Below are positions 11,505 to 22,200 of a stretch of DNA of 64,000 nucleotides, one piece after another. Each line of letters opens with the position of its first letter. The stretch's first letter is position 1. The position numbers and the translations under genes were made by a program. Under the pieces are notes generated by a model, which saw nothing but the letters and a program-made list of their open reading frames with translations, was not told where the DNA came from and did not search any database. Source of the stretch: Crambe crambe (Eukaryota; Porifera; Demospongiae; Poecilosclerida; Crambeidae); the NCBI GenBank assembly GCA_963924555.1, contig OZ004588.1, positions 5,704,001 to 5,768,000 on the forward strand, read 5' to 3'.

Positions 11505-14500
11505 CTCACCTGTTTAGATTTTCCCTCTGCCATGCTACGTACGTGAGTTTAAGTAACAGAGCTCTCACGCATTACTGTTCACAGTGTTAATTGACTTGTC
11601 TCGAGTTTTTGCTTACATCCATGGTGCATGGATTGTAACTCACCTGTTTAGATTTTCCCTCTGCCATGCTACGTACGTGAGTTTAAGTAACAGAGCTCTC
11701 ACGCATTACTGTTCACAGTGTTAATTGACTTGTCTCGAGTTTTTGGTTGCATCCATGGTGCATGGATTGTAACTCACCTGTTTAGATTTTCCCTCTGCCA
11801 TATTACATATGTGAGTTTAAGTAACAGAGCTCTCACGTGTTACTGTTCACAGTGTTAATTGACTTGTCTCGGGTTTTTGGTTGCATCCATGGTGCATGGA
11901 TTGTAACTCACCTGTTTAGATTTTCCCTCTGCCATGTTACGTACATGAGTTTAAGTAACAGAGCTCTCACACATTACTGTTCACAGTGCTAATTGACTTG
12001 TCTCGAGTTTTTGATTGCATCCATGGTGCATGGATTGTAACTCACCTGTTTCGATTTTCCCTCTGCCATATTACATATGTGAGTTTAAGTAACAGAGCTC
12101 TCACGCGTTACTGTTCACAGTGTTAATTGACTTGTCTCGAGTTTTTGATTGCATCCATGGTGCATGGATTGCAACTCATCTGTTTGGATCTTCCCTCTGC
12201 CATGGTATATGAGTTTAAGTAACAGAGCTCTCACGCATTACTGTTCACAGTGCTAATTGACTTGTCTCGAGTTTTTGAATGCATCCATGGTGCATGGATT
12301 GTAACTCACCTGTTTAGATTTTCCCTCATCCATTGTACGTACGTGAGTTTAAGTAACAGAGCTCTCACGCATTACTGCTCACAGTGCTAATTGACTTGTC
12401 TCGAGTTTTTGATTGCATCCATGGTGCATGGATTGTAACTCACCCGTTTAGATTTTCCCTCTGCCATATTACATATGTGAGTTTAAGTAACAGAGCTCTG
12501 ACGTGTTACTGTTCACAGTGTTAATTGACTTGTCTCGAGTTTTTGGTTGCATCCATGGTGCATGGATTGTAACTCACCTGTTTAGATTTTCCCTCTGCCA
12601 TGCTACGTACATGAGTTTAAGTAACAGAGCTCTCACGCATTACTGTTCACAGTGCTAATTGACTTGTCTCGAGTTTTTGATTGCATCCATGGTGCATGGA
12701 TTGTAACTCACCTGTTTCGATTTTCCCTCTGCCATATTACATATGTGAGTTTAAGTAACAGAGCTCTCACGCGTTACTGTTCACAGTGTTAATTGACTTG
12801 TCTCGAGTTTTTGATTGCATCCATGGTGCATGGATTGCAACTCATCTGTTTGGATCTTCCCTCTGCCATGGTATATGAGTTTAAGTAACAGAGCTCTCAC
12901 GCATTACTGTTCACAGTGCTAATTGACTTGTCTCGAGTTTTTGAATGCATCCATGGTGCATGGATTGTAACTCACCTGTTTCGATTTTCCCTCTGCCATA
13001 TTACATATGTGAGTTTAAGTAACAGAGCTCTCACGCGTTACTGTTCACAGTGTTAATTGACTTGTCTCGAGTTTTTGAATGCATCCATGGTGCATGGATT
13101 GTAACTCACCTGTTTAGATTTTCCCTCTGCCATGCTACGTACGTGAGTTTAAGTAACAGAGCTCTCACGCATTACTGTTCACAGTGTTAATTGACTTGTC
13201 TCGAGTTTTTGGTTGCATCCATGGTGCATGGATTGTAACTCACCTGTTTAGATTTTCCCTCTGCCATGCTACGTATGTGAGTTTAAGTAACAGAGCTCTC
13301 ACGCATTACTGTTCACAGTGTTAATTGACTTGTCACGAGTTTTTGGTTGCATCCATGGTGCATGGATTGTAACTCACCTGTTTAGATTTTCCCTCTGCCA
13401 TATTACATATGTGAGTTTAAGTAACAGAGCTCTCACGTGTTACTGTTCACAGTGTTAATTGACTTGTCTCGAGTTTTTGGTTGCATCCATGGTGCATGGA
13501 TTGTAACTCACCTGTTTAGATTTTCCCTCTACCATGCTACGTACATGAGTTTAAGTAACAGAGCTCTCACGCATTACTGTTCACAGTGCTAATTGACTTG
13601 TCTCGAGTTTTTGATTGCATCCATGGTGCATGGATTGTAACTCACCTGTTTAGATTTTCCCTCTGCCATATTACATATGTGAGTTTAAGTAACAGAGCTC
13701 TCACGCGTTACTGTTCACAGTGTTAATTGACTTGTCTCGTGTTTTTGATTGCATCCATGGTGCATGGATTGCAACTCATCTGTTTGGATCTTCCCTCTGC
13801 CATGGTATATGAGTTTAAGTAACAGAGCTCTCACGCATTACTGTTCACAGTGCTAATTGACTTGTCTCGAGTTTTTGATTGCATCCATGGTGCATGGATT
13901 GTAACTCACCTGTTTAGATTTTCCCTCATCCATTGTACGTACGTGAGTTTAAGTAACAGAGCTCTCACGCATTACTGTTCACAGTGTTAATTGACTTGTC
14001 TCGAGTTTTTGGTTGCATCCATGGTGCATGGATTGTAACTCACCTGTTTAGATTTTCCCTCTGCCATGCTACGTATGTGAGTTTAAGTAACAGAGCTCTC
14101 ACGCATTACTGTTTACAGTGTTAATTGACTTGTCACGAGTTTTTGGTTGCATCCATGGTGCATGGATTGTAACTCACCTGTTTAGATTTTCCCTCTGCCA
14201 TGCTACGTACATGAGTTTAAGTAACAGAGCTCTCACGCATTACTGCTCACAGTGCTAATTGACTTGTCTCGAGTTTTTGATTGCATCCATGGTGCATGGA
14301 TTGTAACTCACCTGTTTCGATTTTCCCTCTGCCATATTACATATGTGAGTTTAAGTAACAGAGCTCTCACGCATTACTGTTCACAGTGTTAATTGACTTG
14401 TCTCGAGTTTTTGGTTGCATCCATGGTGCATGGATTGTAACTCACCTGTTTAGATTTTCCCTCTGCCATGCTACGTACATGAGTTTAAGTAACAGAGCTC

Positions 14501-15106
14501 TCACGCATTACTGCTCACAGTGCTAATTGACTTGTCTCGAGTTTTTGATTGCATCCATGGTGCATGGATTGTAACTCACCTGTTTCGATTTTCCCTCTGC
14601 CATATTACATATGTGAGTTTAAGTAACAGAGCTCTCACGCGTTACTGTTCACAGTGTTAATTGACTTGTCTCGAGTTTTTGATTGCATCCATGGTGCATG
14701 GATTGCAACTCATCTGTTTGGATCTTCCCTCTGCCATGGTACATGAGTTTAAGTAACAGAGCTCTCACGCATTACTGTTCACAGTGCTAATTGACTTGTC
14801 TCGAGTTTTTGATTGCATCCATGGTGCATGGATTGTAACTCACCTGTTTAGATTTTCCCTCATCCATTGTACGTACGTGAGTTTAAGTAACAGAGCTCTC
14901 ACGCATTACTGTTCACAGTATTGATTGACTTGTCTCGAGTTTTTGATTACATCCATGGTGCATGGATTGTAACTCACCTGTTTGGATTTTCCCTCTGCCA
15001 TGTTACATATGTGAGTTTAAGTAACAGAGTTCTCACGCGTTACTGTTCACAGTATTCATTGACTTGTCTCGAGTTTTTGATTACATCCATGGTGCATGGA
15101 TTGTAA
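11505..15106. repeat. higher-order satellite repeat, copy 2 (one monomer shorter)
   Basis: Nearly identical to copy 1, monomer by monomer. It lacks exactly one 134-bp monomer, a catccattgtacgtac type present in copy 1 at about 9340-9475. The offset change from 3,736 to 3,602 bp equals that one monomer. Confidence 0.9.
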
Positions 15107-15560
15107 CTCACCTGTTTGGATCTTCCCTCTGCCATGGTACGTATGTGAGTTTGAGTAACAGCTCTCACGCATTACTGTTCACAGTGTTAATTGACTTGTC
15201 TCGAGTTTTCGATTGCATCCATGGTGCATGGATTGTAACTCACCTGTTATCTTCCCTCTGCCATGCTACATATGTGAGTTTAAGTAACAGAGCTCTCATG
15301 CATTACTGTTCACAGTGTTAATTGACTTGTCTCAAGTTTTTGATTGCATCCATGGTGCATGGATTGTAGCTCACCTGTTTGGATCTTCCCTCTGCCATGG
15401 TACGTACGCGAGTTTAAGTAACAGAGCTCTCACGCATTACTGTTCACAGTGTTAATTCACTTGTCTTGAGTTTTCGATTGCATCCATGGTGCATGGATTG
15501 TAGCTCACCTGTTTGGATCTTCCCTCTGCCATGGTACATATTTGAATTTAAGTAACAGAG

Positions 15561-16162
15561 CCCCCTAGCCCTTTTAACTGAGCTTCCGTCAAGGAAACAC
15601 TCCCTTTCCTCCTTCAAAAATTTTCGAAGAGCCATCACAATCGCAAAACAGCTAGAGCTGGCTATTAATCAAGTAGTCTTGATCTTGAGTGCGCAGCTCA
15701 TTGCTCACTGCACGTGCGAGATACACTCGAGCCCCACCCCTGGGTACAGGCCCCCATAGCTATAGATATTTGCAAACATTATTGGCAGTTCCAAGACAGA
15801 CTGCCAAACCGTCAAATTTAATACACCGCCAAATTTAATTCGTACACAGTATGTACTTCCTTCCAATGTATGAATCTCACTCAACTTGGAGTCCCAAAAA
15901 TCTCCCTGGAAGTGTGCTAAGAGGTTAGTACTGCACTAGAACTGTCACCAGCCTAGACTGCAGGAATTCAAGCAGTACGCATGCGTAGTAGTCTGTTTGC
16001 GGATGGCGCCTGACGACTGATTTTTGCAATATTGAACCGCTGTTAGTAACGAAAGAGCAACAGTGAATGTGGCGTGCAAGCGCATCATTTCCATAAGGGT
16101 CATTATTCTAGTCACTTGGGTCCAGTATCCTACACATCTAATTTTATTTCATTTTTTATTTT

Positions 16163-16205
<43 letters not shown>

Positions 16206-16207
16206 AG
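15561..16207. other. no gene recognised (upstream of carrier exons)
   Basis: No exon matching the N-terminal EF-hands of the carrier was found. A T run of about 31 bases ends near 16200 and forms the polypyrimidine tract before the first visible exon. A minus-strand ORF at 15444-15638 is partly satellite sequence. Confidence 0.5.
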
Positions 16208-19200
16208 AAAATTTCAAGGAGGTATTGAGTGCCACTACTATCCACAAAACTGTTCCGTTTGACTTCAACTCTTCCTTCGTCAAGCAGTATTTTGGGCAGG
16301 ACAGGACGGCGTGTCTCGACTACTTTGAGTTCTCCCAATTGTTGCAGGTACATACGTACACACTCTGTGGGCTAATGAGCAGGGGTTTACCCTGTGTAAT
16401 GATCAGCTGGGCTTGTCACTTTCACACAGTTTGTGACTTAATGATCAGGGATTTACCCTGTATGCTTAATTGGCTGGGCTCCCATCCTGTTTGTGGCCTG
16501 CTAATGATTAGGGATTTACCCTATGTACTAAAAGGAATAGACCTAGTTGTTACAGGTATGTGCAATTTATGGTTTGGATTTGCTGGGCCTGCCCTGATTA
16601 GTTGTTGCAGTTGTTGAAGTCCAGCAATCGGATTGGTCAGAGCTGAGTATTCTCAATCCCATAGCTACGTATGTAGCCATCCCTTGGGGCGTGGGTATCT
16701 ATCCTTTGGGGCGTGGGTATAAAGGTTCAATCTTGAAAATTAGCCATGTCAGGTTCAATCTTGAAAATTAGCCATGTAATGTAGCCATCCCTTGGGGTGT
16801 GGATATCTATCCCTTGGGGCGTGGGTATAAAGGTTCAATCTTGAAAATTAGCCATGTAATGTAGCCATCCCTTGGGGTGTGGGTATCTATCCCTTGGGGC
16901 GTGGGTATAAAGGTTCAATCTTGAAAATTAGCCATGTAATGTAGCCATCCCTTGGGGTGTGGGTATCTATCCCTTGGGGCGTGGGTATAAAGGTTCAATC
17001 TTGAAAATAAGCCATGTAGTGTAGCCATCCCTTGGGGCGTGGGCATCCATCCCTTAAGGCATGGGTATAAAGGTTCAATCAGGGTTGGTGGTTTTGAAAG
17101 TTTGCATGCATGCTTTGTATACTGTAGATTTCAGGATGGTTGTCCATAAGGAATGAGAAATAGGTAGTGGCTTAGAAACTTGATCCTTTCATGTCCTATA
17201 CAATCCATGCAGTTGTGTAAACCATAGGACAAAATGTATCCACCTATTCCCCAAACTTTCCTGACAACCAACCTGCAATGGACAGTAAACCCCTACATAG
17301 ACTGAAAATAAGCCTCTCAGTATGCATCCCTTAAGGCATGGGTATAAAGGTTCAATCTTGAAAATAAGCCATGTAATGTAGCCATCCCTTGGGGCGTGGG
17401 TATCTATCCCTTGGGGCGTGGGTATAAAGGTTCAATCTTGAAAATTAGCCATGTAGTGTAGCCATCCCTTGGGGCGTGGGTATCCATCCCTTAAGGCATG
17501 GGTATAAAGGTTCAATCAGGGTTGGTGGTTTTGAAAGTTTGCATGCATGCTTTGTATAAACCCCTACATAGACTGAAAATAAGCCTCTCAGTATAATACA
17601 ATCTCGTGTACTGTAGAATGATACACTTCACTGAGAAATGATTATATTCCCATATGAATTTTGATACAGTCATGGTTGTTGTTTTCAATCCAAGTTTTCA
17701 TTATCAATATATAATTTTTACTCTATAATTACCATGAAAAGGTCTGATTCAGTTGAAATGAAGTGAATGGTGTACAACCTTTACTTACACTTGCTGGTTA
17801 CTCAAAATCTCCCTAAAAACCAAATCTCCATTTCGCTTTCACACCCACACCTTCAATTGGGAAATTAGAATAAGAATCAGTTCATGGTATAATTGCTTTC
17901 TTACTTGTAATACTTACTGGTGATGAACTTTGAACAAACTAGAAGTTGAAGATGTACCCAGTGAATTCAAACAGAGTAACCTAGTATGTAGTATATGCAC
18001 AAGGTGTGCACATGATATACACATGGTGTGCACATGGTATGCACATGGTGTGCACATGATATACACATGGTGTGCACATGGTATGCACATGGTGTGCACA
18101 TGATATACACATGGTATGCACATGGTGTGCACATGATATACACATGGTGTACACATAATAGCATTATAACCTTTCCCAGGCTGCTTGAAATGAGGTATCC
18201 TGGACATGATAATGTTTCATTGGAATTTATGACTTAATAGGGAAATCGAAAATGTCTTGAGTTATTACTTTTGTACTCAGCCCATACTCATCTTTAATTT
18301 AGAGCTTACCTACTGAGCATGCTCGGCAAGCATTCGTCTCCAGGGATATGAAGCGTTCTGGAAGTATACCAGCTATGGAGTTTGTTTCACTCATGAAAGA
18401 CATTCGTGGATTCAAGATGTCCAGTTATGTTCAGGAGAACTTACTCTCTGTAAGTGAGGTTTCTTTCTGTCATCACCAATACCAGATTTGATAAATTGTA
18501 GCATAGTATGCATATGACAAATCAGTACTTTTAGTTTTGACATCCCTTTCCTACTTTCAAGGTTGCTGGAGGTTCTGTGGGGAGAACAGTCAGCTACCCT
18601 TATTTTAAGGCCTTCAACCAGTTGCTGGGCAACCTGGATATCTTGAAGAAGGTGATAGAAGGTGCTATCTCAGAGAATAATGTGGAAAAAGTCACACAAG
18701 GTACATGAAGTTGAATGATAGACTTTATTCCTACTATACATTTTGAGGCACATGCCCCTCCCTCCTCCCCCTATGCACCTATGTGTGTTTAGAATCGAGT
18801 ACTTCACTTTGATTTTTGATCTCTCTAGCCCAGCTGCTGAAGGAGTCACAGAAGTACGCACAGGTTACTCCATTACAGGTCTCCCTCATCTTCAACCTGT
18901 GCAGTATGGAGAATCACTCTTCGGGTACCATCTCATTAGAGGATTACTCCCGTCTCCTTCCTGATCCTTCCTCCTCCTCCTCTCTCCTGTCCAGAATCCC
19001 CCAACCACCTGTACAGACACAACCTTCCCAACCTCAAGAACAGCAAGAGGTACAGTATTATTATTAACAGGGTTCTCCCCAGGATTCATTGAAGGCGTAG
19101 GGGTAAGGCCGTGAAGGAGAGGGGCCCAATAATCATGAGATGGCTCCTAGTGTAGTCTGAAAGAGAAGCCAGTCACCAGTAATGGCATAAGGGGAAGAAC

Positions 19201-22200
19201 TGAAGGCATAGTGGCAAGACATAAGGCCGTGAAGGAGAGGGGCCCAATAATCATGAGATGGCTCCTAGTGTAGTCTGAAAGAGAAGCCAGTCACCAGTAA
19301 TGGCATAGGGGGGAAGAACTGGGCATAGTCTTAAGATCCAGGGGAAAACCCTGAGTAAGTACATAGACATAGAAGCAGGGCTCATAAATACCTTGAAGAC
19401 GTACTAAGTTGTTGACAGGTACTAAAATTTAGCAGTTAGGGGTGCATACAGCCGTGTGTGATGCTTCTTGCTAAAGTCAATATCAGGTATGCAATTAGCC
19501 TCGGACCCAGCCTCTTTTTTCCTTTTAGGGGGATGGGGAAAAAGAGAGTCTAGTATCCACTGTTTGCGCATGCGCCAATATTTGAATAATCAGTAAACGC
19601 ACATGCGATGACAAGTTTTTGGAGAGGCAACCAGCATCATCATAGAGGGTAGAATATCCTTCCCATCGTGGACTGTTTTGACAGCTCTGCGTTGTTCCTT
19701 CTTTGGAATAATGAGAAACGAAAAGCAGCAGCAAAACTATCGCTAGCAATGTGAAACTGTGCCCATTACTTATGACGATCATGTAGCGGAAATATCAGAG
19801 TGAATATCATGATACCCAAGATTTCTGCAAAAAATTGGCGCATGCACAAACAGTGAATACCAGGCTCTCTTTTTTCCCGGCCCCCCAAAAAGGAAAAAGG
19901 AGGCTGGGTTTGAGGCTAGTGTGCAATGAACTATAGTGCCCACAGTGGCCTTAAAATGATGATCCTTACCTCTCTCTTATAGCCAGAAACTGTGTCTGGC
20001 TATTACTTCAAGTTACCAGGCTCCCTTCCCTAGAGTTGGTAAAGGGTCAGCATGTGGGATAGTAAGTAGGTAAAGGGTCAGCATGTGGGTTAGTAAGTAG
20101 GTAAAGGGTCACCATGTAGGATAGTAAGTAGGTAAAGGGTCACCATGTGGGATAGTAAAAGGGTCAGCATGTCATAATAGTTCTGTTACTGTGTATAATG
20201 AGTCGTCTTTTTCCCTTTAGGTCTCTACTTCACGGTCAACTCTTTTCCAAGCACTAGAACCAATCTACAGGTTTTCCCTCGGGGCAGTGGCAGGAGGTAT
20301 ATATGTACATGTAGTTACCCAAAGCTGCAACAGGCGGGGGGTGGTCAACCCTTCCTCGCCCTCACAAAATAATAATGCCTCAGCAGGGACTATTGTAACA
20401 GCCCGAACTGCAAATATGCAGGCAAAACTGCACAGGTAGTCCATCACATAACAGGACATTTTCATCAACACTAATTTAATAGGCGAAGTAGACTTTGTGT
20501 TTGACTTGCTTTTTGTACTTGTAGCCACTGGAGCAACGGCAGTGTACCCCATCGACCTGGTCAAGACACGCCTCCAGAACCAGAGAGGGGGATTGGCCGG
20601 AGAGATCATGTATAAGAACAGCTTGGACTGTTTCTGGAAAGTCTTGAGAGGAGAAGGAATTGTGGGTCTTTATAGAGGTGAGGAGCTACAGTGAGAGAGG
20701 TCTTGGAGGAGGGGGATATGAAAAGGGAGGAGAGAAGGGAGTGTCACATTTGTGGGGGGAGGTAGAAAGAGAGTGAGTGAAAAGTGAGTAAGGAATCATC
20801 TTCTCCTCCTCAGGTTTGCTCCCTCAACTAGTGGGTGTGTCTCCTGAGAAGGCCATCAAACTGACAGCGAACTTTACAATGAGAGACCTACTGAGGTCAA
20901 AGGATGGCTCATTGGCCCTGTGGAAGGAGTGCATAGCTGGAGGCTGTGTAAGTTTCAGTTCTAGGAATATATATAATTATATGAGCTTCCAATTTCCATT
21001 TAGAGATTTTGTCAGCTTAATTGGGATGAGCCCACACTAGGAAGTTAGCTGGAGGATATTTCTATGGTTTATATTAACGTACGTATGCCCGTTCTATTCC
21101 ATTGCATAATGACCTTGGGTGAACTGAGCATGCGTGTCGCCCCACAATACTTGTATCCCTAAATAGACTTTAGACTACAGTGTACTATACTGTGTAATTC
21201 AAGTATGAATTATCTAAACAGGGTGGCCTGCCCTACATTTAGTATACTGGGGAAAATACTGGATTCCTACTTGGATTCTAAGGGGAATATAGCCCATTCA
21301 GTGTCGGGTAGTACTGACTTTCATATGTGTGTTAAGTGACCCAATTGAATGTATGTTTTGTGTGTGCAGGGTGGGATGTGTCAAGTGATGTTCACCAACC
21401 CCTTAGAGATCGTCAAGATCCGTCTCCAAGTGTCGGGGGAGATGGCACAGACTGCAAAGCTGGGAGCTGTCCAAGTGGTCAAGGACCTTGGTTTCTTGGG
21501 ACTCTATAAGGTACATTATGTGTAACTGTGCGAGAGGTACATACTGAATTGTATAGCGAGTAATTTTTGAGGACCAAAATTTTCACGAATTTCATCAAAA
21601 AAAAATCTATCATTTGCATGCTCACATTAAAGCATCGTCAATTTTGGGTGGGTATTATTTAGAGTATCAGTTGAAGCGGAGTTTAATTATTCATAAAGCG
21701 AATAGTCGAGGTATCAAGTGACCACATAGACTTTTTATATGTGACACAGTAACATTCATTCTGGCCACACCTACTAGGGTGCATCTGCGTGTTTCCTTCG
21801 AGATATCCCCTTCTCAGCGATCTATTTCCCTCTCTACGCTCATTTGAAGACAGCTTTTACCAATGACCAAGGCAAAGTTAGCACGGCAGGTCTATTTTGG
21901 GCTGGTCTTATAGCAGGTCAGTATGTAATTAGGACAGATTTGAGTGTGATTTAGGTATCAGGTCGTCCTATAATGAGATGACTTCCCTATTAAAAGCCAC
22001 TCCGCCATTCTTAGTCCTTCCAGTCCTTCCCTATTATTTCACTGCCTCATACTTTTAAAAAGACTAGGAATGCCTCAGCACGACTTCAGTGCAATTAAAC
22101 TTTCTAAATAATGCACACTGAGCAACATGGCTTATTGTAGTAAGGTTGGTATTTACACAGCTAGTATTCTTGCTGTTCAATGCTTTCAAATTGCTGTTTT

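Larger units (their letters stand above)
7106..15560. repeat. 134-bp satellite array, block B
   Basis: A head-to-tail array of about 63 monomers runs through here. Spacing was measured directly: successive ccatgg boxes end at 7620, 7754 and 7888, a period of 134 bp. Some monomers are about 128 bp, with a shortened gccatggtatatgag section. Recurrent variants (gctacgtacgtgag, attacatatgtgag, catccattgtacgtac) recur in a fixed order, which defines a higher-order repeat. On the minus strand each monomer carries aacaggtgagt, a textbook 5' splice-site sequence. The period is not a multiple of three and no continuous ORF exists, so apparent ORFs in the array are by-products. The array ends at about 15560, where unrelated sequence begins. 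Confidence 0.97.

Noticed and set aside
9835-15321. ORFs of 60-85 codons inside the satellite
   Set aside because: They are frames of the 134-bp monomer, repeat identically with it and are ended by its stops. The period is not a multiple of three.
7106-15560. CRISPR-like regularly spaced repeat array
   Set aside because: The 134-bp units are contiguous near-identical monomers with no unique spacers, and the surrounding genes are spliced animal-type genes. It is a satellite.
17914-18237. ORFs rich in CVYHVHT or GVHMIYTW on both strands
   Set aside because: They are frames of the 12-bp minisatellite.
20265-20609. minus-strand ORF of 114 codons
   Set aside because: It is antisense to two carrier exons and the intron between them.
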